In this document: one piece after another, positions 9,890 through 22,330 of the stretch | Position numbering within the stretch: position 1 is the first letter of the stretch | Layout: each line of letters opens with the position of its first letter | Translations under genes and position numbers: made by a program | The notes under the pieces: model-generated | Told to the model about the DNA's origin: nothing | The model's database searches: none | What the model saw: the letters and a program-made list of their open reading frames with translations, nothing else | DNA from: Hetaerina americana | Taxonomy: Eukaryota; Arthropoda; Insecta; Odonata; Calopterygidae | Assembly: GCA_022747635.1 (NCBI GenBank) | Contig: JAKTNV010000001.1 | Span: forward strand, 44,122,946 to 44,186,945 | Reading direction: 5' to 3' | DNA length: 64,000 nucleotides

Positions 9890-12765
9890 CTTCTATTCGT
9901 AGAACTCTGCATTTCCTTCTTTCATTCTGTCCAATATTCTTGCCTTTTTCCTTCCCCTCCCTCACTTGTTCCCTTATATGTCACAATTTTAAACATTTCC
10001 TCGCCAATAAGAAGCTTTGCATCCAACTTTCATGACTCCATTAGATTTTTCCCTGTACTCCTCGATCCTCCCCCGCCATGTCTATAACTTCTTCGTTTGC
10101 TCACTTACTCGTCCACTTCACCTTTTCCAACCTACTCCACGCTGGATTCTCAAAATCCTCTAATTTAAGCTAACATCATCTTGCTTTAACAGTTTTCCGC
10201 GCCGTGAGGAATCCATTCCATATCAAAGTTTTCTCTAATCTTTGTTAAAATCTTTACTCATAAATTCCCTCCTTCTTGTGAAAACTTCTTGTCAAACAGA
10301 ATTTTTTTGTGCGGCTACAACTTTGAATTCGAAATCAACTCGTATTTTGATTCAACACACTTTCAGAATAGGCAAACTGTTGTTCTACCTACTCGAGTGA
10401 ATTTCCTCTTATTTTGATGTTTGAATTAGCTTCCGCTCTTTCTCAAAAACTTTGTTTCCACCGATTCTCATTTTATGCCAATCACACTGATGTTCTAATG
10501 CGCTCAGGAATACTTTTAGCTTCTCGGCTTACTGGCGGACTAAAGCTTGATCATCCGAAAAAAAACCGATTTTATGACGCCTTTGTCTCATTTCTATGCC
10601 TAGCACTGTCCATTCTATCTATCCGTCACTCGGACCCGAGTAGTTTCAAATATGTATAGGCTTCGGATAAGTCGCCTATCCCTCATATTTACTCCAATTG
10701 TCTACGATTCATTCATTAATTCTACTTATTTTAATATGTATAATACCCTTTCGGCATCTTATACAAAAAGACAAATTCGCCTTTATTGTACTCCATGTTC
10801 CCCTCTATAAGTGACCTCATTTCCGCCATAGCATCACGCATGCCTCACCTCTTCCTGAACCCAAATTGATCATCCCAAAAATAATCATTTTCCATCATCT
10901 CCATCTTACTGATAATCCTGAAAACCAATTTAGCTGCGGGAAAAATGAAACTAATTTTTCTATAGTTCTCACATATGGCTGCCTTTCCCTTTTTGGAATA
11001 GGAACTGCCACTGATCCGACGAAATCTTCCGCCCTAATACCTCCCTCATAAATGCTAAGATTTATCCCAAAAACCTCTTCCTCCCATATTTTCCTTAACC
11101 CTTCCAAGTAGTTCCAAGGGAATTTTATCTTCCCTCATGGCATTATTTTATTTAAATTCTCTTAATTCTCTTTCTATTTGACCATCACGTAGGCCTGGAC
11201 CTAAACTATCCCCAAATACATCATATTATCTTTACATATCCAAGCTTACTGGCCTAATATTATTGTCAGGCCTCCTGGCGTATCTGTAATTGTGCTCCCG
11301 GATTTTCCCTTTTTACTTCATGATCAAAATTTCACTTTCTTTTACGTATCGTGTAACTGCGTCTTCACCACGCTTCTTCGGCCAATAAATTTACCACCTC
11401 TGTTTTTTATTCAACTTTGCACTTCCTTCTACCTAGCTCTATGTTTTGAGTGTATCATCATCTTCTTTCACCTATCTTCTTACTCATTTCGTCAGTAAAA
11501 ATGGTTCCCATGTCTTTTTCACATTTTCAGCTATTATAGTTTAGTTTTCTGCTTTCGATACCCATTTTGTTGCGATGTTCCTAACTTTCTTCTACTGATC
11601 CCATCTCCCTTTCGTCACTCATTTTTTTCTCTGGGTCTTGTTACTTTTTTCTTTTAATCACGGTCAAAGCTTCTACATTCCAACTATCATTTGTCTTCCC
11701 TGCTTTATCCTTTTGAATCATCTGGAATTGCACTTCATCGGCACTAAACTATGATCTAATCCGAATCTTTCCTGAGAAGCTATACGAACCAATCACACCG
11801 TTCCTAAATCTGTGCCTAACCTTAATTTATTCTAACTTGAATGTTTCTCTGGACTAAGTTCCCGAGCATTTTCCGCATATACGTCTATTGTGATGCGTGA
11901 ACCAGGTTTTTGCTCTTGTCAAATACTGTCTCCTATTCTTTAAACTCCATTGCTCTTACCCATGGTCATACCTTGTTCCTAAACTGCCCTCCCATACCAC
12001 ACTAACATCTCTCCCTTTGACCCCGTCGTATTCCAATCTCTCATCATTATCAAAGTTTTCCCTCAAGGAACATCCACGATGAATTTTTCTGATTTATAAT
12101 ATACCCTGTTAACTTCTACCCCCTCCGGTTATTTGTCGGCATGTAGAACTGTGTAATTAATAAGTTCGTCGGCATAAATTTTAATTCTACTTCTAAAATT
12201 GTACCACTAGCATTTCAAGTACTCAGCATCGACCTAACTTCCAAGTCCCTATCCTAAAAACATATGCATACTTGTAGATAGTCCCATTTCCGTCTTTGCG
12301 CTTACGCTGTAGATTTCGTTTCACAAGGATTACGTGAAATGACGACCATAGAAGCCTTGCCTTTCCCATTGCTAGGCACAACACATGGCCCAGGGGCCCA
12401 AATACAATAGTTTCCAGGGCTAATTCTATACTTTTGTCCATAATAGTTTTTTTAAATTAAGGTGGTTAAGAATAAACTATTCAGGTGGTTTTCCGTTACC
12501 TTCCTCTGTAGTTTTTTAACGTAACGAGATCACCCAAATAGCCCCGCTACCGGGATCACACGTCTTTTGCATCCACTTCACTGAGGAACAGACCTTGCGG
12601 GGACAACCTTGCCTCTGGTTTCTACCCTTCAACCTATCTGGCATTGGTGGGCTCTCCCAAGAGCATTTATCATTGCTCTTGCCAGCACAGCTCTAGGGGT
12701 CATCAGAACGCACTATCTTTTCCGATGCGTTCAGTTGTAGCCCATGGGAGGGAGTGCCTAATGAG
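9890..12765 (-). pseudogene. Decayed, nearly full-length non-LTR retrotransposon (APE-type LINE)
   Basis: Read on the minus strand, the parts lie in the order of a LINE. A 5' non-coding part (about 12440-12765) matches 39930-40230, for example 'ctgaggaacag' and 'cagctctaggggt'. An endonuclease start follows near 12230 (FRIGTWKLGRC, cf. the family RIGTWN motif). Broken endonuclease frames at about 11790-12080 include AKTWFTHHNRR, like the NTWFxHHKRR block of these endonucleases. RT-like sequence occurs at 10895-11107 (VAVPIPKRERQ, in place of IPIPKK). A thumb and C-terminal part at about 9900-10260 can be aligned with the copy at 50.1-50.8 kb. Stops and frameshifts are everywhere. The clade is not certain. 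Confidence 0.7.
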
Positions 12766-15700
12766 ATTTAAAAGAAAATGGACAGGAGGATTTTACGAAT
12801 TTATTCCATTTGGTAGGCACTGATATTTACGCGTATCAGGTCCAATTCACCCTTGTCTGTTTAAATTTTATCGACACCCAAACGATAAATTACCGAGATT
12901 ATCTGAGGCTTATTAAACGAAATGTTTTCTTTAATTGATCAGCCCATATTCCTGGGATCCTTTTTTCAGCATATTGCTTGAAATTATATTTTTCATGATA
13001 AACAATACGGAAATTAGAGAAGCCTATGTGCTGTTTGGTTTACCTTTGATTAATAGTTGAATGAATAAGAACAAACGGAAATTTTTTCCCGAAGTTCATT
13101 GGTTTCAGTTTCTTCTCGCCTAAATGTTTAACTACCAGCGCAGGGAAAATTGAATCAAGGACATTGAGGTACTGTCTATTGAGGCCATGCTATAGCTGAT
13201 CAACTTGAAAAGTTAATGACAAGCGCATCATATCAAATTGGTATCTTGACAAAGTATATTCTAAACATTATTTAGACTGCCACTAAGGATGCGTTGCTAT
13301 TGTTAGGCCCTCACAGAAAGTGGATTACAATGTATAGAGCGCGATAGAAAATAATTTTGAGTTAAAATAAACTAATCATCAGATAAAATTATAATGTTTT
13401 CGTGCCTGTTTCAATAGCACATTGGAGTTGGATACTTTTGAGTGACTGGTTGATCGAACAGCAACTTGACACTGTCGTTAAATTGATGAAATTAGCTCGC
13501 ACCAAAATGCCTCTCTATCTCACATACCGCTGTCCAGCTTTTTGGTAAACCCTTTGATGCCGAATTGCCTGTCATAGAAGATGTCGAGGAATAAACGAAC
13601 TATCTTCTTGTCAAACGGGTATCAGAGGCTTACATCTCTCAGGGATATCCCTTTCCATACCGGATCCACTTTGAGGCGTGTGTTGTTCCATCTACTGTAC
13701 CGCTATTGGTGAATTATAAATTTACTGATTTGTAAGTTACTTAGAATAGTGTGAATTGCCTTTCTTTGCCAAAGTACTCGTCCCTCAGTGGCAATACATT
13801 TGAATTAAAATCGTCCCAATTTAATTGCATTTCCTTGTTCGTATAATGCACTTATTGATCACTCCATCCTGAGAGAGCTTGCTTTAAGCGAGAATGTACG
13901 GTGGACCAACTCAACCGTTCGTATAACCGTAAATCCTACTCTTTTAACAGCGCTGAAAGGGTGAACCTGTAATTAACTGTATACGAATGCGACTTCTTCC
14001 ATGTATATGAACTCTGTATCAGGTTTTTAATCACGCACATATTTCATTCGAAGTTTTCTAACTCATAAATATTCATCTGATACCCTATATTTTTTTAGGT
14101 GTATGCCTTAATAAAATGAAAAATCGCGCAAATGTAATCAAAATATATTAGATAAATGCCATGTAAAATGATAAAATTACCTCTTATTGCAATTTAAAAA
14201 GCCATATTTCACCTTTGGTTGGTCTTTTTGACGAAAATTAATACTCTGATGTGATTAGTTGTGAAAATCACCCTCATGAATGATCGGTGGACCTTGAATT
14301 CAGAATTGATGAACTTGACAAATAAAACACTGGTATTCTTAAAATGTACACAATGGTAAATTTTTATTAGTGATAATATATCTTGTTATAATTGAAGCAA
14401 TATTTCCAACGCCTTGAATTTTAACTTTAAATTTTTACATTTTTAGAGTTTATTTTTATCGGTAGCAGTTAATGCATTAGATGATTCATTCATTTCCCAA
14501 AGTTAGAGTGAAGTCGTGCACCCCAAGTTACCCTGAAAGTGCCGCCGTATCCATACCCATGAACTTTCAGGTTCATCACTATGCTCTCTGTCCGCCGTAC
14601 CATCGGAATCGACTCATCGAGAAATATAATAATTAGGAAACTTGAAAAGAATCTCAGCGAGTAGAAGTGGCTCAAGTTGAGGGGTGAGGACGCGGTGGTC
14701 TCTGGGAAAGTTGACCGGAGGTATAGCAAAGTGGCACAAATTCGGGTGATGCGTTCGGCCTATAAATTCCCTGGTTGTCCATCTTTCAAATAATTCAATA
14801 TTCAATTTCAAATATTCAAATTTTAAATATCCAATTTTTAAATATCTGAAATTCAATTACCGTATCAATTGATAAATCAAGAGTTATAAGAATTACCATC
14901 CAAAACAGGCTATGTCCGTGATTTCCCACGCTAAGTACTTAGGAAGAGGTAATCTGTTGTACACTCGCCTATCAAATCGAATTCCGTCGTATGTTTCAAA
15001 CACGGAGAGATCATATCACCGTGGAACTTTGAAAATAAGGTTATGTTTAGCTTGGATCGGAAGAAGTTCTGAGGCAGTCGGGTGAATTCATCGTATCTCG
15101 CAACTCCATCTTCTTCGGCATATTGTTGTTTTTTCTTCGATTTCCCAGTTTATGTTTTCATGGAAATCCATTTTGGAGGCAAAATTTATGAAGACCGTAT
15201 AAAATTCCTTGCACGTTTCTATTAGCTTAAGTTCTTTTCTCACTGCCTTACTGCTCTACACAACGGACGTACAGAGTAGCCATCAGGAACATAGTCAAGA
15301 GAAAAGTAAAAAGTGTGCCCGTAAAATTGTAAGTTAAATCCGCACTGTTTCGTGTCTATAGAAGTAGTGAAAATTAGATTGTTTGGGGCTATTTGTTGAT
15401 GCCGAAGGTTCAAATTGTAAATTGTAGTACATCAAAAATATCAATATTATTTTATGCTTTCTATCGATCTGAGGATGTAATGAGTTAGTAGTGGCCAAAA
15501 TTTGTAATATGGCGCACAAGTAAATAATGGAGAAAACAAAATTTTTATGTCTTAAAAAAGTTCACATACACTTTTTTGGCAATTTATTGCCATATTGTTG
15601 CAAGCGAAAAGCAAAAATGACCATTTATTATGTTAATACATTCATCATTAGCAGAAACGAGCTATAAGAGAAGTTAAAGTGTATAGTCAAGTGTATATCA

Positions 15701-17508
15701 TAGCACCAAGAAATATTTAGCGGATGGGAAGTCCATTCTAAGCAATGGTAATCTCCCATGAACTTAAATAATGCTTGCATCGAATCACGTCAAAGTTATC
15801 TGCGGGATATGATTAGAGGATCCTAACAATATCAAGTCAGGATCAGGCAATCCATTATAGGCGTAATCTAACGATTTGTTAGAAAAATTTCGACTCTTGA
15901 GTTAGGGTTTCAAAATTCCTACCTTTATTTATTTTACTGTGACATTAATTCAACAGTTGTTTCATTTTTAATGTGCTAGAAAATCTCGTTACTTTTATTT
16001 AAATTAGTTGAGGATATAGAATGTAGTAATTTTTGAGGTATGAATTAACTCAATTTCAGAAATTTCCATGTGAAGATTTGAAATGAGTTAAGTACAGTGG
16101 GGAAGCATCCTTATTTAAGAGAGCAAGGGAAATTAAATATTCAGGTACAATTATCAAATGACTGCATGCATTTTAGCTGGCATACCTCTTTTATATTCAG
16201 GCGTACGAAAGTATATTTTTTGAGGGAACCTTTTGGAGTAGTTTTATTCGCCCGGCGAACCATCTTGACAATAGCACGGCCGAAGTCGATTCCTCGACGG
16301 TACTGGATCGGACCCAAGGGCGGCTTCCTCTCCGTTATGATAGAAAATGGAAGTGGGTTGATAAATACCGAAATGAATTTGTGATTCAGAATACACTCAC
16401 ATTTCCAATAAGTAAAGTAGTATCCCAGGGTTAAGGGAAACGTTATCAACAGTAATTTAAATTATTAGATCTGGTTCTGAATGTTAAATATATTTTTAAT
16501 GCAAAAATAGGGTACAAGGAAGAGCTTTTCGATTGGAATAAGTTAATATTCAACATTGGTATCTCATTATATCAAGGCTCATTCCACTCAGTGTAGTTAA
16601 AATGAAGTTCACCTGCAAATAGTTATTGTAAGCGAGTGGAAAAGGCAGCACTCCATTCGATTTGGTTTTAGCTCAATCTTCAGTTTAAGTTTTGGTGAGT
16701 TAATAATTCATTATGCAGTACATCATAGGGTATCGGATTTTACTTTCACCGTGATTAAATTCTATAAAAAAACTTTTTTATTTTATGCATTTGGAATTTT
16801 AACGAGAAAACTGATTAACGCAGCCATAATTGGTTCCTGATTAAATAATAAGTTATTAATCGAAGCCCCATTCCGCCACCTCCGGATACATAAAATCCTT
16901 TCGGGCCAGTGGCTCAATGAATAATGACACGAGTGGTTTGAATGGAATGCGAGAGCGTGAGGCGGGGGAAAGGAGCCAGAAACAAGAACCGGGGGGCGTG
17001 AGGAGTGGATGTGGGGAAAGGAAAATTTTCGATTAATTGCGAAGAATAAAGCTTTAATCCAGTAACTTTGGACCCCCACGTATTTTGAAGATCGTGGGCA
17101 GAAGTAGGTATGTTTTAGCAGCGCTCATTCCCCGCCAAATTACTACGGGTTATCCGAAAATGATCTGGAAACGCGGTATGGCATCAATATTGCAAGATGG
17201 CATGATTAGGAAGAATTTCAGCTGAGAGATTGAGCTTTTCACCCGACGGAATAGCAAAAGTGGTCTATCCCAAGATCGAAGCTCGTGCGACAGGGGAGAG
17301 AAAATAGAATTCCACGAATAAAGGGCCATGATGCCAAAGAGAAATTTCCATTGAAAATGACATGCATTGCGTATTTAGTAAATGTTTTGAAAAATAATAT
17401 ATTTTACTCGTATTGGTAGAGGATATGCAAAAATATTTATGCACACAATCGCATCTCGCGTTTCATGATACGAACAATATACGTAACTTGTTATTCTCGG
17501 GAGCCGTG
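12766..17508. other. AT-rich non-coding stretch, no gene recognised
   Basis: No conserved coding sequence seen on either strand. At about 14785-14865 an imperfect short tandem pattern of 'attcaaattttaaatat'-like units occurs. If the BED-finger gene at 17.8-18.3 kb is real, its downstream exons would lie in this direction (minus strand, lower coordinates), but I could not find any. Confidence 0.5.
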
Positions 17509-17782
17509 TTTTTGAAATATTTGTGAATATGAGAACTACCTAATTTTAAATAAATAATAAATTCGGTCGATGTGTTACACAAAGAATGAGTGAATGGTGA
17601 TGATAAGTATGATTTTGTTTATATGTATGTCAATCCGTTTCCGAATTGATATCCAATGTTGCAGGGATTAAACTCGAATTATCACTAAACTCAAATGATT
17701 CAATATTTTTTACGGATAGGTAATTTATAAATAAAACACTCCTAAGTTTATAAATAATGAATAATCGAATCATTACATTCAC

Positions 17783-17922
17783 CTTTGATTTCGGAAGAGT
17801 AAATTGGACATAGACTGCTTGATGTCTCTCTAGAATGTGTATATGCATTCCGTACAAGTAGTTATCAGGTTCTGGGATACAATTCGGAATCACTCTGGCG
17901 CATAAATGGCATTTTACATACG
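17783..17922 (-). CDS. Predicted exon 2, BED-type zinc finger (copy 1)
   Basis: The frame on the minus strand reads YVKCHLCARVIP, about 17 residues, then LYGMHIHILERH. This is a C-x2-C pair followed by a spaced His pair with the preceding Leu, the plan of a BED finger (CxxC ... L-x2-H-x3-5-H), a DNA-binding domain of chromatin proteins and transposases. The exon would start after '...ggaaaccag' (AG at 17924-17923) and end at 'tcaaag|gtgaat', a good donor at 17782-17781, in phase 0. Joined to the exon at 18222-18282 it gives KISEDKKW-A-YVKCHLC, close to the BED consensus KISEDKKxAKCKLC. The exon structure is inference, because no transcript is available. Confidence 0.45.
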
Positions 17923-18221
17923 CTGGTTTCCGTTCGTGTGAAGAGTGGGGTAACCAGATGAGGAAATAATGGGCAGGAGGGTAGTGGCGTGTAGTCGAGA
18001 ATTGCGCACGCTCCTCGTCTGCCAATCTTCCCCTCTTCCCCTTTCTTCAGACCTGTATTTCGGAGTTTCCGTAGCCACGGAACACGAAATGGCTCTGTTC
18101 AGGAAAACGGATGCCCTGCTCTTACCATTTTGCGTCTCGGGAGCGGGAGGGCAGCGAATACGGGAGGATGAGGGTACCATCAGCAGGGGCTTCGTTGGTA
18201 GGAAAAAACGAATTTGGAGAC

Positions 18222-18282
18222 CCCATTTTTTATCTTCGCTAATTTTGAGTATATATCCATCCTCTAAATCATCGGAATCCAT
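18222..18282 (-). CDS. Predicted first coding exon of BED-finger gene (copy 1)
   Basis: An ATG at 18282 on the minus strand sits in a favourable context (A at -3, G at +4). It opens a 20-codon acidic stretch, MDSDDLEDGYILKISEDKKW, which ends with the first half of a BED finger. The proposed donor is 'aaatggg|gtctcc'. It is weak, but its phase (one base over) fits exactly with the acceptor at 17922, restoring an Ala codon between the two halves of the finger. The intron would be 299 nt. The frame is also open upstream of this ATG, so the true start could lie further 5'. Confidence 0.4.
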
Positions 18283-19875
18283 TTTTGTGCTTCCAACAAC
18301 TTCCTGCTGCTTCCCTGAGATTTTTTTGGCACGCATCAATGCGAAAAAAAGAAATGCCATTCAAACACAAATCTATTCTCGAGTCACCGAAGTTACTCGT
18401 CGGAGAAATCATTGCCTTGCACATGGCCGCTACTGCTTCAAACGGTTGCAATGATAATTTCCGGAATGAGCGCCCATTTTCGCGGGTTTGGATCATATTA
18501 ACCTTCTGTTGGAGTTCTGTTTCCCTTACCAAATTAGCTTTTCGTTACAGCGCCTCTATCGTGGAGGAGGTTTTGAGATCAAAGATCTGCTTAAATAAAC
18601 GATTGATAACTGCTAATTCTTTTGCCGCTCACTCTTTGGATATCTAAGCGTGTGCTATTCATCTTCAATTGGGATTTTGACTGCTCAATGAAAAGATAGG
18701 TACATTAGTGATGATAGAGTTATTACAATGATAATATAAGTTATATTATGATATTATTCCATGTATTACCAGTTAAGGGCCAAGCTAGTTAATTTGCAAG
18801 AGTTAAAAGTTCAAACCTGTCAAACGACGGAACCATTCGGGTATCTATCTATATCCATTTGAATGAATGTTTGTTTGCCAATTAGTGGGTTTTCGTTTTT
18901 TGATGCATATGTATATGTATATAAAAACTCGAAATGCATGCATTTTACTTTTTTCGACATCGCCAATTGAGCTTCTGTTATGATATGACCTTCACAGTTA
19001 AAATATCAACTTATTTGATACTCTCACTCGTCCAAGAGTGAAATAAAATATGTATAGACATACCTCAAAATATGGAGTAACAATAATTTTGCAATAATTA
19101 ACAAGTTTGATATCAATCTAGAGGTTTAATAATGATGTCTAAATTCAGGGATTTGCGAACGTGAACTGGAGCGCCTTGTCGGGAGCATGAATTCTGGAGC
19201 GCCCTCTCCTCTGTCTTATACATATTTTGCTCATTTTTATTTCCTCGGAGGGATTAACAGAGGGATAAAATGAATAACCAGTATTTCACTCCATCAGTTG
19301 GTTTCTAAAACCTATAAAATGAAGGTAGACCGTGTAATAAGGCTTTGCACTCTGTACAGAATACACATCTTTGTTTGCATTTATTATCAAACCTAGTGAA
19401 ACGAACCTTCTCATTTAAAGCTTCAACGCTTTCCAAAGAAAATAACAATATCGATGGTTTCTGATAGTAATTGCTGCGTTAACGCTAATATTAGTGATGT
19501 TCAGACACAGGTGAAGGCAATGGAGCGAGCTGATTGAAATGGGAAGATAACTTTAGAATTATCGCCGCATGACAGCAAACCCGCAACCAGACCGTTTCCT
19601 ATTTTTGAAATATTTGTGAATATGAGAACTACCTAATTTTAAATAAATAATAAATTCGGTCGATGTGTTACACAAAGAATGAGTGAATGGTGATGATAAG
19701 TATGATTTTGTTTATATGTATGTCAATCCGTTTCCGAATTGATATCCAATGTTGCAGGGATTAAACTCGAATTATCACTAAACTCAAATGATTCAATATT
19801 TTTTACGGATAGGTAATTTATAAATAAAACACTCCTAAGTTTATAAATAATGAATAATCGAATCATTACATTCAC

Positions 19876-20015
19876 CTTTGATTTCGGAAGAGTAAATTGG
19901 ACATAGACTGCTTGATGTCTCTCTAGAATGTGTATATGCATTCCGTACAAGTAGTTATCAGGTTCTGGGATACAATTCGGAATCACTCTGGCGCATAAAT
20001 GGCATTTTACATACG
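19876..20015 (-). CDS. Predicted exon 2, BED-type zinc finger (copy 2)
   Basis: Exact repeat of the exon at 17783-17922, shifted by 2093. It has the same C-x2-C and His pair and the same splice sites. Because the gene reads leftwards, a transcript starting upstream of 20375 would meet this exon pair before the 18 kb pair. Nothing separates the copies functionally. Confidence 0.42.
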
Positions 20016-20314
20016 CTGGTTTCCGTTCGTGTGAAGAGTGGGGTAACCAGATGAGGAAATAATGGGCAGGAGGGTAGTGGCGTGTAGTCGAGAATTGCGC
20101 ACGCTCCTCGTCTGCCAATCTTCCCCTCTTCCCCTTTCTTCAGACCTGTATTTCGGAGTTTCCGTAGCCACGGAACACGAAATGGCTCTGTTCAGGAAAA
20201 CGGATGCCCTGCTCTTACCATTTTGCGTCTCGGGAGCGGGAGGGCAGCGAATACGGGAGGATGAGGGTACCATCAGCAGGGGCTTCGTTGGTAGGAAAAA
20301 ACGAATTTGGAGAC

Positions 20315-20375
20315 CCCATTTTTTATCTTCGCTAATTTTGAGTATATATCCATCCTCTAAATCATCGGAATCCAT
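20315..20375 (-). CDS. Predicted first coding exon of BED-finger gene (copy 2)
   Basis: Exact repeat of the exon at 18222-18282, including the ATG context and the weak GTCTCC donor. If both copies exist in the genome, the gene has two alternative starts with identical finger sequence. Confidence 0.38.
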
Positions 20376-21693
20376 TTTTGTGCTTCCAACAACTTCCTGC
20401 TGCTTCCCTGAGATTTTTTTGGCACGCATCAATGCGAAAAAAAGAAATGCCATTCAAACACAAATCTATTCTCGAGTCACCGAAGTTACTCGTCGGAGAA
20501 ATCATTGCCTTGCACATGGCCGCTACTGCTTCAAACGGTTGCAATGATAATTTCCGGAATGAGCGCCCATTTTCGCGGGTTTGGATCATATTAACCTTCT
20601 GTTGGAGTTCTGTTTCCCTTACCAAATTAGCTTTTCGTTACAGCGCCTCTATCGTGGAGGAGGTTTTGAGATCAAAGATCTGCTTAAATAAACGATTGAT
20701 AACTGCTAATTCTTTTGCCGCTCACTCTTTGGATATCTAAGCGTGTGCTATTCATCTTCAATTGGGATTTTGACTGCTCAATGAAAAGATAGGTACATTA
20801 GTGATGATAGAGTTATTACAATGATAATATAAGTTATATTATGATATTATTCCATGTATTACCAGTTAAGGGCCAAGCTAGTTAATTTGCAAGAGTTAAA
20901 AGTTCAAACCTGTCAAACGACGGAACCATTCGGGTATCTATCTATATCCATTTGAATGAATGTTTGTTTGCCAATTAGTGGGTTTTCGTTTTTTGATGCA
21001 TATGTATATGTATATAAAAACTCGAAATGCATGCATTTTACTTTTTTCGACATCGCCAATTGAGCTTCTGTTATGATATGACCTTCACAGTTAAAATATC
21101 AACTTATTTGATACTCTCACTCGTCCAAGAGTGAAATAAAATATGTATAGACATACCTCAAAATATGGAGTAACAATAATTTTGCAATAATTAACAAGTT
21201 TGATATCAATCTAGAGGTTTAATAATGATGTCTAAATTCAGGGATTTGCGAACGTGAACTGGAGCGCCTTGTCGGGAGCATGAATTCTGGAGCGCCCTCT
21301 CCTCTGTCTTATACATATTTTGCTCATTTTTATTTCCTCGGAGGGATTAACAGAGGGATAAAATGAATAACCAGTATTTCACTCCATCAGTTGGTTTCTA
21401 AAACCTATAAAATGAAGGTAGACCGTGTAATAAGGCTTTGCACTCTGTACAGAATACACATCTTTGTTTGCATTTATTATCAAACCTAGTGAAACGAACC
21501 TTCTCATTTAAAGCTTCAACGCTTTCCAAAGAAAATAACAATATCGATGGTTTCTGATAGTAATTGCTGCGTTAACGCTAATATTAGTGATGTTCAGACA
21601 CAGGTGAAGGCAATGGAGCGAGCTGATTGAAATGGGAAGATAACTTTAGAATTATCGCCGCATGACAGCAAACCCGCAACCAGACCGTTTCCT

Positions 21694-22330
21694 CAGCCGC
21701 GCGTCTCTCCACGTCGCTTTTATGTTGCCACCGACGCGACGCCCACTGCCGGCAATCCCCCTCTCCTCCCTTCCCATCTCCCACCCCCGATCCCAAAACC
21801 CTCTTCCCTCGCCCACGCAGCCTCACCGTCCTTAATCCTCCTCTCCCTCCTCCCCAAACCCCCTGCCGGCCTCATCAACCGCAGAACAATGCTATTCGCC
21901 TCTCTCTCTCTTTCTCCCTATGTGGCCCTTCTCCTCCCATCCCTCCTCCCCCGTCTTCCATGCATTCCCGCACTCTATTCCAAAATCCTTTACTCCCCCT
22001 TGCCGGGCCACACTTCAGCATCCCCCGGCCCGGCGGTTCCCCGTCTCCTCCTTCCACGGGCCAGCCATCAGCGGTGCCGAATCGAACGTTGCCTCAAGGA
22101 GGGATTGGGGGAGAGCGAGTGGGTTGTGGTGCGGGGGTTTAGAAGTTCCGGCGGGGAGGTCTGGGGGGTTGCTAGGTTCCTGGGAATGTGTGGGATGAGG
22201 AGGTAATGTGGGGAGCAGGAAGGATGTGGGGCTTAGTTTTGGGGGAAGAGGATGTGAGGGGAGGAAAGGCAGAGGGCCGCCGACAGAAGGATGGTGCTTC
22301 TCTCGCTCTCTCATTCTCCTGAGTCTAGAG
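21694..22330. other. GC-rich, strand-asymmetric block (pyrimidine then purine)
   Basis: CpG-containing and strongly biased: pyrimidine-rich on the plus strand to about 22060, then purine-rich to about 22300. Long overlapping frames on both strands (Pro/Ser-rich or Gly/Arg-rich) are by-products of this bias. It could be a promoter-associated CpG-rich region or a decayed low-complexity tract. No TATA box or exon was identified. Confidence 0.6.

Larger units (their letters stand above)
17509..19601. repeat. Tandem segmental duplication, copy 1 (about 2.09 kb)
   Basis: The block starting 'tttttgaaatatttgtgaat' at 17509 recurs from 19602 with a constant offset of 2093. Every stretch compared by eye was identical, and all long open frames in the two copies translate identically. 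The left edge follows 'gagccgtg'. The copy ends '...accgtttcct' at 19600, then one extra A at 19601, then copy 2 starts. It holds the two predicted exons of a BED-finger gene. Confidence 0.97.
19602..21693. repeat. Tandem segmental duplication, copy 2
   Basis: Second copy of the 17509 block, same orientation, ending '...accgtttcct' at 21693. Unique GC-rich DNA ('cagccgcgcg') follows. No substitution was noticed in a by-eye comparison, so it is either very recent or an assembly duplicate. Confidence 0.97.

Noticed and set aside
16097..16449. Overlapping open frames on both strands (95 and 102 codons)
   Set aside because: No domain, no splice sites, and equal openness of both strands.
17969..18647. 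Plus-strand frames of 161 and 120 codons in the duplication (repeated at 20062-20740)
   Set aside because: They overlap the minus-strand exons, have no recognisable domain, and repeat only because the block is duplicated.
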